From contig JANXSZ010000084.1 of the NCBI GenBank assembly GCA_025356445.1, positions 1-64,000 on the forward strand: 64,000 nucleotides of DNA, read 5' to 3'. This document shows positions 1 through 11,537 of the stretch, in pieces (position 1 is the stretch's first letter; the number at the start of each line of letters is the position of its first letter). The translations under genes and the position numbers were made by a program. The notes under the pieces are model-generated. The model made no database searches and was not told the DNA's origin. It saw only the letters and a list, made by a program, of their open reading frames with translations. This stretch comes from Betaproteobacteria bacterium. Its GTDB lineage: Bacteria > Pseudomonadota > Gammaproteobacteria > Burkholderiales > Burkholderiaceae_C.

Positions 1-39
1 TTGATTGATGGTTTGCGTGCTGCAAAGGATGCTGCATGA
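1..39 (+). CDS. nuoE: NuoE (complex I 24-kDa subunit), 3' end only
   Basis: The window opens inside a reading frame that ends [12 protein letters not shown] and a TGA at 37-39. The ATG of nuoF at 36 overlaps this stop as ATGA, the usual translational coupling in nuo operons. The identity rests mainly on position directly before nuoF; only 12 residues are visible, so no cofactor motif can be checked. Partial at the left edge. Confidence 0.75.
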   Translation: MIDGLRAAKDAA

Positions 40-1391
40 TGACGCCTTCACAAGTTCTCACGCAGTTCCAAGCAACGGGTGTTCAAACCGCGTTTCATGG
101 ACGTCACATCAACCCGCAAATCATGAAAGATCTGGACGGCACCAATTGGCGTCTTGAGGCTTACCAAGCGCGTGGAGGCTACGAAGCTTTGCGTAAGATC
201 TTGGGTAAAGACGGTGGTGAAGGTTTGACGCAAGATCAGGTCATTGCGACTGTGAAGGAATCTGCACTGCGTGGTCGTGGTGGTGCGGGTTTTCCAACAG
301 GTCTGAAATGGAGCTTCATGCCCCGTCAGTTTCCGGGCCAAAAATATTTAGTTTGCAATTCTGATGAAGGCGAGCCTGGTACGTGCAAAGACCGTGACAT
401 CATGCAATTCAATCCGCATATTGTGATTGAAGGTATGGCGATTGCGGCCTATGCTATGGGTATCAATGTGGGATATAACTATATTCATGGCGAGATTTTC
501 CAGACCTACGATCGCTTTGAAGAGGCGTTAGAAGAAGCCCGTGCAGCCGGTTTGCTGGGCAACCATATTATGGGGAGCAACTATAGTTTCCAGTTGCACG
601 CTGCCCATGGATTTGGTGCTTACATTTGCGGTGAAGAGACGGCGTTATTGGAGTCTCTCGAAGGTAAAAAGGGTCAACCTCGCTTCAAGCCACCGTTCCC
701 TGCCAGTTTTGGTCTGTACGGCAAGCCGACTACCATTAACAACACGGAAACTTTCGCTGCAGTCCCGTGGATTATCCGAAACGGTGGTGCTGCCTATTTG
801 GCTTGCGGCAAGCCTAACAACGGTGGCACCAAGATTTATTCCGTCAGTGGTGATGTTGAAAATCCCGGTAATTTTGAAATTCCCATGGGAACACCCTTTT
901 CCACTTTGCTTGAATTGGCGGGTGGTGTACGCAAGGGGCGCACGCTCAAAGCGGTAATTCCTGGTGGATCGTCATCTCCCGTATTGCCAGCGTCAATCAT
1001 GATGGACTGCACTATGGACTACGACTCCATTGCCAAAGCGGGTTCTATGCTGGGCTCTGGTGCGGTGATCGTTTTAGATGATTCGCGTTGCATGGTGAAA
1101 GCGTTACAACGGTTGAGTTATTTTTACATGCACGAATCCTGTGGGCAGTGCACACCTTGTCGTGAAGGTACAGGTTGGTTGTCGCGCATGGTAGACCGCA
1201 TTGAGACTGGTGATGGTCGTGCCAGCGATTTGGATTTGTTGAACTCTGTGGCGGACAACATTCAGGGTCGCACCATTTGTGCATTGGGCGATGCTGCTGC
1301 CATGCCTGTTCGGGCCATGATTAAGCATTTTCGGCACGAGTTTGAATACCACGTAGAGCACAAGACCTGTATGGTTCCTGCTTACGTTTGA
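36..1391 (+). CDS. nuoF: NADH-quinone oxidoreductase subunit F
   Basis: NADH-binding, FMN-carrying subunit of the peripheral arm of respiratory complex I; it takes electrons from NADH and passes them to the iron-sulfur chain. The 451-residue protein carries the glycine-rich nucleotide/FMN segment [10 protein letters not shown] near residue 80, a second conserved stretch [14 protein letters not shown] near 195, and the N3 4Fe-4S ligands C369, C372, C375 ([12 protein letters not shown]) with C415 (TICALGD). Length is normal. Translation is coupled to nuoE by an ATGA overlap; a second in-frame ATG lies directly after the first, so the start could be 36 or 39. First complete gene of a nuoF-to-nuoN run. 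Confidence 0.97.
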   Translation: MMTPSQVLTQFQATGVQTAFHGRHINPQIMKDLDGTNWRLEAYQARGGYEALRKILGKDGGEGLTQDQVIATVKESALRGRGGAGFPTGLKWSFMPRQFPGQKYLVCNSDEGEPGTCKDRDIMQFNPHIVIEGMAIAAYAMGINVGYNYIHGEIFQTYDRFEEALEEARAAGLLGNHIMGSNYSFQLHAAHGFGAYICGEETALLESLEGKKGQPRFKPPFPASFGLYGKPTTINNTETFAAVPWIIRNGGAAYLACGKPNNGGTKIYSVSGDVENPGNFEIPMGTPFSTLLELAGGVRKGRTLKAVIPGGSSSPVLPASIMMDCTMDYDSIAKAGSMLGSGAVIVLDDSRCMVKALQRLSYFYMHESCGQCTPCREGTGWLSRMVDRIETGDGRASDLDLLNSVADNIQGRTICALGDAAAMPVRAMIKHFRHEFEYHVEHKTCMVPAYV

Positions 1392-1408
1392 TCGGGTTAA
1401 TACACAAA

Positions 1409-3547
1409 ATGGTTGAAATCGAACTCGACGGCAAGAAAGTAGAAATTCAGGAAGGCAGCATGATTATGCATGCCGCTGATAAGGCTGGGACGTATATTCC
1501 GCACTTCTGTTACCACAAGAAACTGAGTATTGCGGCCAACTGCCGCATGTGCTTAGTGGATGTGGAAAAAATGCCCAAACCCATGCCAGCCTGTGCAACG
1601 CCTGTGACCAATGGCATGATCGTTCGCAGTAAAAGCGAGAAAGCCATCAAAGCGCAGCAGTCTGTGATGGAGTTTTTGCTGATTAACCATCCCTTGGATT
1701 GCCCTATTTGCGATCAAGGTGGCGAATGCCAATTGCAAGATTTGGCCGTCGGTTATGGTGGTTCTTCATCACGTTATGAAGAAGAAAAGCGCGTTGTATT
1801 TCACAAAGATGTTGGCCCCCTCATCAGCATGGAAGAGATGAGCCGCTGCATTCACTGTACCCGTTGCGTACGCTTTGGACAAGAAGTTGCTGGTGTGATG
1901 GAGCTTGGCATGAGTCACCGGGGTGAACATGCTGAGATTGAAACCTTCGTCGGTGACACGGTTGATTCCGAGTTGTCTGGCAATATGATCGATATTTGCC
2001 CTGTTGGTGCGTTGACCAGTAAGCCTTTTCGTTATAGCGCTCGTACTTGGGAGTTGAGCCGTCGTAAATCTATCAGTCCGCATGATTCGACAGGGGCTAA
2101 CCTGATTGTGCAGGTCAAAAATAACAAGGTAATGCGTGTCGTGCCACTCGAAAACGAAGCGGTAAACGAATGCTGGATTGCTGACCGTGATCGTTTTTCT
2201 TACGAGGCGTTGAGTAGCACTGACCGCCTTACTGGGCCCATGCTCAAACAAGGTGGAGAGTGGAAAACGGTCGAATGGCAGGTCGCTTTGGAATATATCG
2301 CCAATGGCCTGAAGCAAATCAAGGCAGACCATGGTGCTCAAAGTATCGGTGCTTTGGTCAGTCCACACAGTACTTTGGAAGAATTGGCTTTGGCCACTCA
2401 ACTGATGCGTGGTTTCGGCAGTGACAACATTGACCATCGTTTGCGTCATGCCGAATTTACCGCCTCTGAAGGTGTGCGTTGGCTTGGAACTTCTATCGCC
2501 TCGTTGTCTCTGCTTCAGCGCGTGCTGGTGGTTGGCTCCAATCTGCGTAAAGACCATCCGCTGTTTGCTCAGCGAATTCGCCAAGCTGTCCGGAAGGGAT
2601 GCACGCTTTCCGCTGTTAATTCTGTTGCGGAATTGCCTTCGGTTGATAGTTGGGCCATGTCTGTCAAGCACTCGTTGCTCGGGGATTCCAACGTTTGGAT
2701 GCAAGCACTGGCTGATATTGCTGTTGTTGTGGCAGCTGAGAAGGGTGTTCCAGCGCCGCAGGCAGGCACCGCAACGCCGATGGCTGTTGCCATTGCGCAG
2801 TCATTGTTGAGTGGTGATCGTAAAGCTATTTTGTTGGGTAACGCAGCGGCACACCATTCACATGCCAGCAGCCTGTTGGTGCTTGCGAATTGGTTGGGTA
2901 CCCAATGCGGTGCGAGTGTTGGCTACTTCACCGAAGCGGCCAACACGGTAGGAGCTCAGTTTATTGGTGCGCAACCTCAAAAAAATGGGTTGAATGCTCA
3001 GCAGATGTTGAACAGTGGGTTGAAGGCTGCGATTCTTTTAAACACAGAACCTGCTTTAGATTCTGCTTATGGCGTTAAAGGTTTGGATAAAGCCCAAATG
3101 GTGGTGACACTCAGTCCATTCAAAACTAATCTTGCTTTCAGCGATGTGCTCCTTCCGATTGCGCCCTTTACCGAAACTTCGGGTACTTTTGTAAATGCAG
3201 AGGGCAGGGCGCAAAGTTTCCACGCGGTGGTGAAGCCTTTAGGTGACACTCGTCCTGCATGGAAGGTTTTGCGTGTACTGGGTAATTTATTGGCTCTCCC
3301 AGGTTTTGGTTTCGAGTCGTCACAGGATGTGCTTCTTTCGCTGGGCCTTGCGACAGAAGATGGTGTCCAACAGGTATCAGCATTACAACTCAGCAATGCA
3401 GTATTGGGTATCGTGCCTACCGTGTCTGTAGACGTGAAGCCTTGTACCGCCAGCATTTACCAGCTGGATAGTCTTGTGCGTCGCTCACCTAGCCTGCAAT
3501 TGACCACCGATGCGCGTGCTGTGTTTTGTGAAGAGGTGGTCGCATGA
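1409..3547 (+). CDS. nuoG: NADH-quinone oxidoreductase subunit G
   Basis: Large iron-sulfur subunit of complex I, about 712 residues from the ATG at 1409 ([10 protein letters not shown]). An upstream TTG at 1388 is also in frame but would add seven residues not usual for the family. Visible ligands: 2Fe-2S (N1b) C34, C45, C48, C62; N5 with H94, C98, C101, C107; N4 with C147, C150, C153 and C197. The four extra cysteines that bind cluster N7 in E. coli NuoG are not present; the equivalent stretch reads SISPHDSTG. The molybdopterin-oxidoreductase-like C-terminal domain follows. The stop overlaps the nuoH start as ATGA. Confidence 0.96.
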   Translation: MVEIELDGKKVEIQEGSMIMHAADKAGTYIPHFCYHKKLSIAANCRMCLVDVEKMPKPMPACATPVTNGMIVRSKSEKAIKAQQSVMEFLLINHPLDCPICDQGGECQLQDLAVGYGGSSSRYEEEKRVVFHKDVGPLISMEEMSRCIHCTRCVRFGQEVAGVMELGMSHRGEHAEIETFVGDTVDSELSGNMIDICPVGALTSKPFRYSARTWELSRRKSISPHDSTGANLIVQVKNNKVMRVVPLENEAVNECWIADRDRFSYEALSSTDRLTGPMLKQGGEWKTVEWQVALEYIANGLKQIKADHGAQSIGALVSPHSTLEELALATQLMRGFGSDNIDHRLRHAEFTASEGVRWLGTSIASLSLLQRVLVVGSNLRKDHPLFAQRIRQAVRKGCTLSAVNSVAELPSVDSWAMSVKHSLLGDSNVWMQALADIAVVVAAEKGVPAPQAGTATPMAVAIAQSLLSGDRKAILLGNAAAHHSHASSLLVLANWLGTQCGASVGYFTEAANTVGAQFIGAQPQKNGLNAQQMLNSGLKAAILLNTEPALDSAYGVKGLDKAQMVVTLSPFKTNLAFSDVLLPIAPFTETSGTFVNAEGRAQSFHAVVKPLGDTRPAWKVLRVLGNLLALPGFGFESSQDVLLSLGLATEDGVQQVSALQLSNAVLGIVPTVSVDVKPCTASIYQLDSLVRRSPSLQLTTDARAVFCEEVVA

Positions 3548-4626
3548 TTAACGCGATTTACGGATTCGGTTTGAACCTCATTGCTGCTGGATGGTGGGCT
3601 GGTTTGGTATGGCCTGTGGTCTGGACGCTGATCAAAATTGTTGTGGTTGTGTTGCCGTTGATGGGGTGCGTGGCTTATCTCACTTTGTGGGAACGTAAAG
3701 TCATAGGTTGGATGCAAATCCGTATAGGCCCTAACCGCGTAGGGCCATTTGGTTTGTTGCAACCTATTGCCGATGCGTTGAAGCTTTTGACTAAAGAAAT
3801 TATCGTACCGAGTGCTGCCAACAAAGGGTTATTCATCCTCGGACCTATCCTGACTATCATGCCTGCGTTGGCGGCGTGGGTTGCTGTACCCTTTGGCCCT
3901 GATATCGCACTGGCCAACGTGAATGCTGGTTTGTTGCTCATCATGGCAATCACCTCGATGGAAGTCTACGGTGTCATTATTGCCGGGTGGGCCTCTAATT
4001 CTAAATACGCATTTTTGGGTGCATTGCGGGCTTCTGCACAAATGGTCAGTTACGAGATTGCCATGGGCTTTTGCTTGGTGGTAGTGCTTATGGTCTCTTC
4101 CAGTTTGAATATGACCGATATCGTGTTAGGCCAAAACAAAGGCATGTTTGCTGAAAATGGTTTGAACTTTCTGTCTTGGAACTGGTTATCACTTTTGCCA
4201 ATTTTTGTGGTGTATGTTATTTCAGGTATTGCCGAAACTAATCGCCATCCATTCGATGTGGTAGAAGGTGAGTCCGAGATTGTGGCTGGGCATATGGTTG
4301 AATATTCGGGTATGTCATTTGCCATGTTCTTCTTGGCCGAATATGCCAACATGTGGTTGGTTTCTATTTTGGCAGCCATCATGTTCCTGGGTGGTTGGTT
4401 GCCTCCTATTGACAGTGCGTTGTTCAACTGGATTCCCGGTTGGATTTGGTTAGGCCTGAAGACTGTCGCCGTTGTCACCTTATTTCTGTGGGTTCGCGCC
4501 ACTTTTCCTCGCTTTCGTTATGATCAAATTATGCGATTAGGTTGGAAAATCTTTATTCCTGTCACATTGGTTTGGTTGGTCGTGGTCGGTGCTTGGATGC
4601 AAACCTCTTTTAATATCTGGAAGTAA
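3544..4626 (+). CDS. nuoH: NADH-quinone oxidoreductase subunit H
   Basis: Membrane subunit (ND1 homologue) that joins the peripheral and membrane arms of complex I and forms much of the quinone chamber. The 360-residue protein has about eight hydrophobic segments, the family segment [16 protein letters not shown] near residue 60, and the acidic loop [18 protein letters not shown] near residue 230, which lines the quinone channel. The start codon overlaps the nuoG stop. Length and composition are ordinary for the family. Confidence 0.97.
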   Translation: MINAIYGFGLNLIAAGWWAGLVWPVVWTLIKIVVVVLPLMGCVAYLTLWERKVIGWMQIRIGPNRVGPFGLLQPIADALKLLTKEIIVPSAANKGLFILGPILTIMPALAAWVAVPFGPDIALANVNAGLLLIMAITSMEVYGVIIAGWASNSKYAFLGALRASAQMVSYEIAMGFCLVVVLMVSSSLNMTDIVLGQNKGMFAENGLNFLSWNWLSLLPIFVVYVISGIAETNRHPFDVVEGESEIVAGHMVEYSGMSFAMFFLAEYANMWLVSILAAIMFLGGWLPPIDSALFNWIPGWIWLGLKTVAVVTLFLWVRATFPRFRYDQIMRLGWKIFIPVTLVWLVVVGAWMQTSFNIWK

Positions 4627-4636
4627 AAACAGCATC

Positions 4637-5170
4637 ATGGCCTTACTTTCTCCCATGTTCTCATCTACGTTTATCAAGCCTGCATTTTCGTTAAAGGATT
4701 TTTTATCCAGTTTCATGCTGATTGAACTCTTCAAAGGCATGGCTTTAACAGGTAAACATGCTTTCCGTCGCAAAATAACGGTGCAATTTCCTGAGGAAAA
4801 AACACCATTAAGCCCGAGGTTTCGAGGACTTCATGCTTTGCGCCGTTATGAAAATGGTGAAGAGCGTTGTATCGCTTGCAAGTTGTGCGAAGCCGTTTGC
4901 CCTGCCATGGCGATTACTATTGAGTCTGATGTGCGCGCTGATGGCAGCCGTCGTACAACGCGTTATGACATCGATTTGACGAAGTGTATTTTTTGTGGGT
5001 TTTGCGAAGAAAGTTGCCCTGTTGATTCTATTGTTGAAACCCATATTTTTGAATATCACGGTGAAAAACGTGGTGATCTTTACTTCACTAAAGAGATGCT
5101 TTTGGCGGTAGGGGATCGTTATGAAACCGAAATTGCAGCGGCCAAAACAGCAGATGCGCCATACCGTTAA
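4637..5170 (+). CDS. nuoI: NADH-quinone oxidoreductase subunit I
   Basis: Ferredoxin-like subunit carrying clusters N6a and N6b, the last relays before N2. About 177 residues from the ATG at 4637. An in-frame start further upstream at 4589 would run 38 bases into nuoH and adds an unusual leader, so it was not used. Two CxxCxxCxxxCP motifs are present: C78, C81, C84, C88 and C117, C120, C123, C127. The segment [19 protein letters not shown] is typical of betaproteobacterial NuoI. It starts 10 bases after nuoH and is followed by a 56-base gap with no obvious signal. Confidence 0.96.
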   Translation: MALLSPMFSSTFIKPAFSLKDFLSSFMLIELFKGMALTGKHAFRRKITVQFPEEKTPLSPRFRGLHALRRYENGEERCIACKLCEAVCPAMAITIESDVRADGSRRTTRYDIDLTKCIFCGFCEESCPVDSIVETHIFEYHGEKRGDLYFTKEMLLAVGDRYETEIAAAKTADAPYR

Positions 5171-5226
5171 CTCGTCTCTTTTTCTTTCACGTTAAGCATT
5201 ACAAAAAGCACTACACGAAGCATTCT

Positions 5227-5895
5227 ATGGACGTTAAGTCAGGTCTTTTTTACGTTTTCTCAGCGCTGCTGCTCTTTGCCGCATTCCGCGTTATTACCGC
5301 ACGTAATCCAGTTTATGCCGTGTTGTACCTGGTTTTGGCGTTCTTCCAAGCGTCAGCCTTATGGATTTTGCTGAAAGCCGAATTTTTGGCAATTGCGCTG
5401 GTTTTGGTATACGTTGGCGCGGTGATGGTGCTGTTTTTGTTTGTAGTGATGATGTTGGATATTAACGTTGACAGCATTCGACAAGGTTTTTGGAAGCATT
5501 TCCCTTTGGCTGCTGGTATTGGTGCTTTGATTGCGTTGGAAATGGCAACTGTACTGATGGGAGGGTTCCGTTTGAATGAGGAGCCAAAAGCATTGCTTGC
5601 TGTCGGTCAGGCTGCAGTTCAAGTCGCTAATACCAAAGAGCTTGGTATTTTGTTGTACACAGCCTATCTTTATCCCTTGCAAATTGCTGCGATCATTTTG
5701 TTGGTTGCCGTGATTGCTGCTATTGCATTGACTTTGCGTGAACGCAAAGACAGTAAGTACATCAGTGTTTCAGATCAGGTGCGCGTCAAAGCCCGTGACC
5801 GTATGGATATTATCAAAATGGATGCTACTAAAAAGGCAGTTGCACCTGCCCAAGTATTAGACACTACGGCTGATATTGCGGAGAAAAAGGCATGA
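5227..5895 (+). CDS. nuoJ: NADH-quinone oxidoreductase subunit J
   Basis: Membrane subunit (ND6 homologue) of complex I. The 222 residues hold five hydrophobic segments; [18 protein letters not shown] near residue 60 is the conserved segment that contains the pi-bulge helix. A hydrophilic C-terminal tail after about residue 165 is rich in Lys and Asp. The stop codon overlaps the nuoK start (ATGA at 5892-5895). Nothing unusual. Confidence 0.95.
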   Translation: MDVKSGLFYVFSALLLFAAFRVITARNPVYAVLYLVLAFFQASALWILLKAEFLAIALVLVYVGAVMVLFLFVVMMLDINVDSIRQGFWKHFPLAAGIGALIALEMATVLMGGFRLNEEPKALLAVGQAAVQVANTKELGILLYTAYLYPLQIAAIILLVAVIAAIALTLRERKDSKYISVSDQVRVKARDRMDIIKMDATKKAVAPAQVLDTTADIAEKKA

Positions 5896-6200
5896 TCCCA
5901 AGTCTTGGTCACTTTTTGTCATTGGGTGCGATTTTATTTGCACTGTCTGTGATTGGTATTTTTTTAAACCGTAAAAATCTCATCGTTCTGTTGATGGCTA
6001 TTGAGTTGATGTTGCTCGCCGTTAATATGAATTTCGTGGCCTTCTCTCACTTTTTAGGTGATTTGAACGGTCAAATTTTTGTGTTCTTCATTTTGACGGT
6101 GGCAGCTGCAGAGTCTGCTATCGGTTTGGCGATTTTGGTGCTCTTGTTCCGTAACAAGTCCAGCATCAATGTTGAAGAATTGAACTCGCTCAAAGGCTAA
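5892..6200 (+). CDS. nuoK: NADH-quinone oxidoreductase subunit K
   Basis: Small membrane subunit (ND4L homologue), 102 residues with three hydrophobic helices. Acidic residues lie within helices two and three ([11 protein letters not shown] and [11 protein letters not shown]), matching the buried glutamates used in proton movement. Coupled to nuoJ by start/stop overlap; nuoL follows after ten bases. Confidence 0.96.
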   Translation: MIPSLGHFLSLGAILFALSVIGIFLNRKNLIVLLMAIELMLLAVNMNFVAFSHFLGDLNGQIFVFFILTVAAAESAIGLAILVLLFRNKSSINVEELNSLKG

Positions 6201-6210
6201 GAGAACAACC

Positions 6211-8223
6211 ATGAGCGCAACGCTTTCTGCTACAACTTTATTAGCCGTCCCGCTGGCCCCACTCGTCGGTGCCTTGCTTGCTGGCGTCTTAGGCACTGCT
6301 TTAGGTGGGAATTGGATTGGTCGTCGTCTGACCCATAGTCTGACTATTCTCGGTGTGCTGGTGTCATTCGTGATTTCTGTCTTGACTCTTAAAAGTGTGG
6401 TTCAAGACGGGGCTCGTTTGAGTGAAACCCTGTACACCTGGATGGTTGTAGGTGGGCTCAAAATGGAAATTGGCTTCTTGGTCGATGGCCTCACTGCGAT
6501 GATGATGTGTGTGGTGACTTTTGTTTCGCTGATGGTTCACCTGTATACCATTGGTTATATGGAGGAAGACGAAGGCTATAACCGTTTCTTTGCCTATATT
6601 TCGCTGTTTACTTTTTCCATGTTGATGCTGGTGATGAGCAACAACATGCTCCAGTTGTTCTTTGGCTGGGAGGCCGTAGGATTGGTGTCGTATTTGCTAA
6701 TCGGTTTTTGGTTTAACAAACCTACTGCCATCTTTGCCAATATGAAAGCCTTCTTGGTGAACCGGGTGGGTGATTTCGGTTTCATTTTGGGTATCGGTTT
6801 GATCGCCGCATACGCTGGTTCTTTGAATTATGCGGAAGTATTCTCCAAAAGTGATGATTTGGCCAAATTGATATTTCCTGGTACAGAGTGGATGTTGATC
6901 ACTGTGATTTGCATTTGCCTGTTTATTGGTGCTATGGGAAAGAGCGCGCAATTTCCTTTGCACGTTTGGTTGCCTGACTCAATGGAAGGCCCAACACCCA
7001 TCTCTGCACTGATTCATGCAGCAACCATGGTGACGGCAGGTATCTTTATGGTGGCTCGTATGTCGCCCCTTTTTGAACTGAGCGATGCTGCTCTGAGTTT
7101 TGTAATGGTGATTGGTGCCATTACGGCGCTGTTCATGGGTTTCATGGGCATCATTCAAAATGACATCAAACGTGTGGTGGCTTATTCCACTTTGTCACAG
7201 CTGGGTTATATGACTGTTGCACTGGGTGCCTCTGCTTATTCCGTTGCCGTGTTCCACTTGATGACGCACGCTTTCTTTAAAGCCTTGCTGTTCTTGGCGG
7301 CAGGCTCTGTCATCATGGGCATGCACCACAACCAAGACATCCGTTGGATGGGTGGACTGCGTAAGTACATGCCTATCACTTGGATCACTTCTTTGTTGGG
7401 ATCTTTGGCGTTGATTGGCACGCCATTGTTTGCAGGTTTTTATTCCAAAGACAGCATCATTGAAGCCGTGCGCGAAAGTCATCTGGCTGGTGCTGGTTTT
7501 GCTTCTTTCGCTGTGTTAGCGGGTGTATTTATCACTGCTTTTTATTCGTTTCGCATGTACTTTTTGGTATTTCATGGTCAGGAGCGGTTTGACCAAAATC
7601 CTGATGCACACCATGCTCATGATGGACACCACGAAATGCATGAGCCTCATGAGTCGCCCTGGGTGGTTACCGTTCCCTTGTTGTTGTTAGCGTTTCCTTC
7701 TGTCGTTGTTGGTTTCTTGACGATTGAGCCAATGTTGTTTGGTGACTTTTTCAAAGATGCCATTTTTATCAATGCTGAAAAGCATCCCGTTATGGAAGAG
7801 CTGGGTCACGCCTTCCATGGTCCAGTGCAGATGGCTTGGCATGCGCTTTCAACCCTGCCGTTCTGGTTGGCAGTAGCGGGTGTCGCTACTTCGTATTACA
7901 TGTATATGGTCAATCCGGCAGTACCTGCGGCCATCAAACGTTCTTGTATGCCTATTTATACCTTGTTAGAAAACAAGTATTACTTGGACTGGTTCAATGA
8001 AAACGTCTTGGCCCATGGTGCACGTGGTCTAGGTCTTGGACTTTGGAAGGTTGGCGATCAAGCCATTATTGACGGTGCTGTGGTTAACGGATCATGGAAG
8101 TTGGTGGGTTGGGTCTCCAGCATGGTGCGTTGGTTGCAATCAGGTTTCATCTACCACTACGCCTTGGCGATGATTGTTGGCGTGTTTGTGCTGATGACCT
8201 GGTTCGTCTGGTTCGGCAAGTAA
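6211..8223 (+). CDS. nuoL: NADH-quinone oxidoreductase subunit L
   Basis: Distal antiporter-like proton-pumping subunit (ND5 homologue), 670 residues with many hydrophobic helices. Family segments seen include LFFGWEAVGLVSYLLIGFW near residue 150, FPLHVWLPDSMEGPTPISAL near 250 and LIHAATMVTAGIFMVAR. A histidine-rich loop (DAHHAHDGHHEMHEPH) near residue 470 is a minor local feature. The long amphipathic lateral-helix region and final anchor helix are both present, so the gene is complete. Confidence 0.97.
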   Translation: MSATLSATTLLAVPLAPLVGALLAGVLGTALGGNWIGRRLTHSLTILGVLVSFVISVLTLKSVVQDGARLSETLYTWMVVGGLKMEIGFLVDGLTAMMMCVVTFVSLMVHLYTIGYMEEDEGYNRFFAYISLFTFSMLMLVMSNNMLQLFFGWEAVGLVSYLLIGFWFNKPTAIFANMKAFLVNRVGDFGFILGIGLIAAYAGSLNYAEVFSKSDDLAKLIFPGTEWMLITVICICLFIGAMGKSAQFPLHVWLPDSMEGPTPISALIHAATMVTAGIFMVARMSPLFELSDAALSFVMVIGAITALFMGFMGIIQNDIKRVVAYSTLSQLGYMTVALGASAYSVAVFHLMTHAFFKALLFLAAGSVIMGMHHNQDIRWMGGLRKYMPITWITSLLGSLALIGTPLFAGFYSKDSIIEAVRESHLAGAGFASFAVLAGVFITAFYSFRMYFLVFHGQERFDQNPDAHHAHDGHHEMHEPHESPWVVTVPLLLLAFPSVVVGFLTIEPMLFGDFFKDAIFINAEKHPVMEELGHAFHGPVQMAWHALSTLPFWLAVAGVATSYYMYMVNPAVPAAIKRSCMPIYTLLENKYYLDWFNENVLAHGARGLGLGLWKVGDQAIIDGAVVNGSWKLVGWVSSMVRWLQSGFIYHYALAMIVGVFVLMTWFVWFGK

Positions 8224-8237
8224 AAGGAAAAGCAAAA

Positions 8238-9713
8238 ATGGGTTTGTTGAGTCTTGCCATCTGGACGCCAGTCTTTTTTGGTGTCGTGTTGTTGGCGCTC
8301 GGTCGTGATGAGCAAGCCAAGGTTGTGCGCTGGTTTGCGCTCATCGGTGCTATCACCAGCTTTCTGATCACTTTGCCTTTGTATGATGGCTTCAAGCTGG
8401 GTACTTCTGCGATGCAATTCGTTGAACAAGGCAGCTGGATTGAGCGCTTCAATATCAATTACCACATTGGTGTTGACGGTATTTCACTTTGGTTTGTGCT
8501 TTTGACAGCGTTCATCAATGTGATTGTTGTGATTTCTGCCTGGGAAGTCATCACCGAGCGTGTCAATCAGTACATGGGGGCTTTTCTTATCCTCAGTGGA
8601 CTGATGATCGGTGTGTTCTCTGCGTTGGATGGTATTTTGTTCTACGTTTTTTTCGAAGCAACCCTGATTCCGATGTACCTCATCATTGGTATTTGGGGTG
8701 GGGCGAACAAAATTTATGCGGCATTCAAGTTCTTCTTGTACACACTTCTCGGCTCACTGCTGATGTTGATTGCCTTGATTTTCTTGTACACGAAGTCGGG
8801 TGGCAGCTTTGATATTTTGACTTGGCACAAACTGCCTTTGGGAATTACTGAGCAAACCTTGCTGTTCTTTGCCTTCTTCTCGGCCTTTGCTGTGAAAGTA
8901 CCCATGTGGCCAGTTCACACGTGGTTGCCTGATGTTCACGTAGAAGCGCCTACTGGCGGTTCCGCTGTATTGGCTGCCATTATGTTGAAGCTAGGTGCTT
9001 ACGGCTTCTTGCGATTCTCTATGCCTATTGCACCTGATGCTGCACGCGAATGGGCATGGTTGATGATCACGCTGTCGCTGATTGCTGTTGTCTATGTTGG
9101 CTTGGTTGCCATGGTGCAAAAAGACATGAAAAAACTGGTCGCGTACTCGTCTGTTGCGCACATGGGTTTTGTGACGCTGGGTTTCTTTATCTTCAATGAT
9201 CTTGGTGTTGCCGGTGGTTTGGTGCAGATGATTGCCCACGGTTTTGTTTCTGGTGCCATGTTTTTGTCTATTGGCGTTTTATACGATCGAATGCATTCTC
9301 GTCAAATCGCTGACTATGGTGGAGTGGTCAACACCATGCCAAAATTCGCTGCATTCGCGTTGTTGTTTTCTATGGCTAATTGCGGATTGCCTGGTACGGC
9401 CGGGTTTGTGGGTGAATGGATGGTGATTTTGGGCGCTATCAAGGCGAATTTTTGGTTAGGCTTTGCCTCTGCCAGCGCATTGATATTTGGTGCTGCATAT
9501 ACCCTATGGATGTTCAAACGGGTTTACCTTGGCCCTGTCGGTAACGATCATGTCAAAGAACTGAAGGACATCAACGCCCGTGAATTTTTGATGTTGAGTC
9601 TGCTGGCCTTCGCTGTGTTGTACATGGGCGTGTACCCCAAAGAATTTACCGATGTGATGAATACCTCGGTCGCTGATTTGCTCAAGCACGTAGCAACCCC
9701 CAAGCTAAATTGA
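8238..9713 (+). CDS. nuoM: NADH-quinone oxidoreductase subunit M
   Basis: Antiporter-like proton-pumping subunit (ND4 homologue), 491 residues from the ATG at 8238, preceded by AAAGGAAAAG as a ribosome-binding site. An in-frame start within nuoL (8094) gives a leader with no membrane character and is rejected. Conserved segments: FEATLIPMYLIIGIWGG near residue 140 and PMWPVHTWLPDVHVEAPTGG near 225, with the lysine and glutamate of the proton path. It starts 14 bases after nuoL. Confidence 0.97.
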   Translation: MGLLSLAIWTPVFFGVVLLALGRDEQAKVVRWFALIGAITSFLITLPLYDGFKLGTSAMQFVEQGSWIERFNINYHIGVDGISLWFVLLTAFINVIVVISAWEVITERVNQYMGAFLILSGLMIGVFSALDGILFYVFFEATLIPMYLIIGIWGGANKIYAAFKFFLYTLLGSLLMLIALIFLYTKSGGSFDILTWHKLPLGITEQTLLFFAFFSAFAVKVPMWPVHTWLPDVHVEAPTGGSAVLAAIMLKLGAYGFLRFSMPIAPDAAREWAWLMITLSLIAVVYVGLVAMVQKDMKKLVAYSSVAHMGFVTLGFFIFNDLGVAGGLVQMIAHGFVSGAMFLSIGVLYDRMHSRQIADYGGVVNTMPKFAAFALLFSMANCGLPGTAGFVGEWMVILGAIKANFWLGFASASALIFGAAYTLWMFKRVYLGPVGNDHVKELKDINAREFLMLSLLAFAVLYMGVYPKEFTDVMNTSVADLLKHVATPKLN

Positions 9714-9739
9714 ACTTGCACTGAGAGATAAGACAGAAG

Positions 9740-11224
9740 ATGGACAAAATCAGTTTGATCGCGGTTTACCCCGAGCTCATCCTCGCAGTGATGGCGCTCG
9801 TGATAACCATGGTGGATTTGGGCGTTAAAAGCCCACGCCGCACGGCCACTTATGTGCTCAGCCTGTTGACTTTGGGTGTGGTTGCCGTGTTGCTGGCGCT
9901 GTATGCCTCAGGTGAAGCCACGATTTACGGCTTTGGTAACCAAGTGGTCAGTGACCCTATGGGCAATTGGCTGAAATGCTTCGCTACCATCGCAATGATG
10001 GCAACCTTGGTTTATGGTCGCCCTTATGCCGCTGACCGCGATATGCTACGGGGCGGTGAGATGTTCACGCTCAGTCTGTTCTCGCTCTTGGGCATGTTTG
10101 TGATGATTTCTGGAAATAATTTTCTGGTGATCTATTTAGGTCTTGAGTTACTCACACTTTCCAGTTATGCCTTAGTAGCCTTACGCCGTGATAACGCCGT
10201 GGCTACTGAAGCGGCGATGAAGTACTTTGTATTGGGAGCCTTGGCTTCTGGTTTCTTGCTTTATGGCTTGTCTATGCTTTACGGTGCGACAGGTTCGCTG
10301 GACATTGGCATGGTGTTCAAGGCCGTGGCATCTGGTCACATCAAGCATCAGGTTCTGGTGTTTGGTCTGGTGTTCATCGTGGCCGGTATAGCATTCAAAC
10401 TGGGTGTAGTACCGTTCCACATGTGGGTGCCTGATGTCTACCAAGGTGCACCGACGGCTGTGACATTGATGATTGGTGGCGCACCTAAATTAGCCGCATT
10501 TGCTATCTTCATTCGCTTGCTGGTGGAAGGTTTGTTGCCTCTTGCTATTGATTGGCAACAGATGTTGGTGGTCCTGTGCGTCGGTTCCTTGTTGATTGGT
10601 AATCTGGCCGCAATTGCCCAAACCAACCTTAAGCGCATGCTTGCTTTCTCCACCATTTCCCAAATGGGTTTTGTGCTGCTGGGTTTGCTGTCAGGTGTTA
10701 TCAACGGCAACACCTTGTCTGCTGCCAATGCCTACAGTTCAGCCATGTTTTACGTCATTACGTATGTATTGACGACATTGGCAACCTTTGGCGTGATTTT
10801 GCTCTTGGCCCGTGAAGGCTTTGAGAGCGAAGAAATCAGTGATTTGGCGGGGCTGAACCAACGCAGTCCACTTTATGCTGGTGTGATGGCGGTGTGCTTA
10901 TTTTCTATGGCTGGCATTCCTCCCTTGGTCGGTTTTTATGCCAAGCTTTCGGTGTTGCAAGCCCTTATCACCTCGGGTCAGACTTCGTACTTGGTATTAG
11001 CCATCTTCGCTGTGATGATGTCCTTGATCGGTGCTTTCTACTACCTGCGCGTTGTTAAGGTCATGTATTTTGACCAACCGATTACCGCATCCACAGTCTC
11101 GGCATCTGCTGACGTTCGTATCGTACTGTGTCTCAATGGTGCACTGATCGTCGCGCTGGGTTTGTTGCCCGGTGGGTTGATGTCTTTGTGCGCGCGAGCC
11201 ATCGTTAAAACATTGGGCAGTTAA
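9740..11224 (+). CDS. nuoN: NADH-quinone oxidoreductase subunit N
   Basis: Antiporter-like subunit (ND2 homologue), 494 residues. Hydrophobic throughout, with the segments [18 protein letters not shown] near residue 130 and [18 protein letters not shown] near 225 that define the family. Last structural nuo gene; the next frame begins only five bases after its stop, suggesting that the transcript continues into the DUF2818 gene. Confidence 0.97.
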   Translation: MDKISLIAVYPELILAVMALVITMVDLGVKSPRRTATYVLSLLTLGVVAVLLALYASGEATIYGFGNQVVSDPMGNWLKCFATIAMMATLVYGRPYAADRDMLRGGEMFTLSLFSLLGMFVMISGNNFLVIYLGLELLTLSSYALVALRRDNAVATEAAMKYFVLGALASGFLLYGLSMLYGATGSLDIGMVFKAVASGHIKHQVLVFGLVFIVAGIAFKLGVVPFHMWVPDVYQGAPTAVTLMIGGAPKLAAFAIFIRLLVEGLLPLAIDWQQMLVVLCVGSLLIGNLAAIAQTNLKRMLAFSTISQMGFVLLGLLSGVINGNTLSAANAYSSAMFYVITYVLTTLATFGVILLLAREGFESEEISDLAGLNQRSPLYAGVMAVCLFSMAGIPPLVGFYAKLSVLQALITSGQTSYLVLAIFAVMMSLIGAFYYLRVVKVMYFDQPITASTVSASADVRIVLCLNGALIVALGLLPGGLMSLCARAIVKTLGS

Positions 11225-11228
11225 GCGC

Positions 11229-11537
11229 TTGTCTCAAACTCTCGCCGTTTGGCTGGTCCTGCTGTTGGCCTTGGTTGCGGCTAACCTGCCTTTTGTCAGT
11301 CAGCGTCTGATGGCTGTTCTGTTATTGAACAGCCCTAAAGGTCTGGGACTTCGGTTGGCAGAATTGCTGGTGTTTTACCTTTTGGTGGGTGGCTTTGGTT
11401 TGGTGCTGGAGTGGAGGGCAGGTCAGATAGCACCTCAGGGGTGGGAGTTCTATGCCATTTCGCTGGCTCTCTTTTTGACCCTTTCATTTCCTGGTTTCAT
11501 CTACCGTTATTTGCTCAAGCATCAGCCCTCTGAATGA
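11229..11537 (+). CDS. DUF2818 small membrane protein
   Basis: A 102-residue protein with three hydrophobic stretches (about residues 5-25, 38-56 and 72-92). It resembles the DUF2818 family that commonly sits directly after nuoN in Burkholderiales; this is recalled from family context. The start is a TTG at 11229, five bases after the nuoN stop; no ATG gives a full-length alternative. The stop overlaps the next gene (ATGA at 11534), so it is part of the same operon. Role unknown; location suggests a complex I accessory function, which is inference. Confidence 0.8.
   Translation: MSQTLAVWLVLLLALVAANLPFVSQRLMAVLLLNSPKGLGLRLAELLVFYLLVGGFGLVLEWRAGQIAPQGWEFYAISLALFLTLSFPGFIYRYLLKHQPSE

Noticed and set aside
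8094-8237. N-terminal extension of NuoM starting inside nuoL
   Set aside because: The extra 48 residues are antisense-like in character, overlap nuoL, and a good ribosome-binding site precedes the ATG at 8238.
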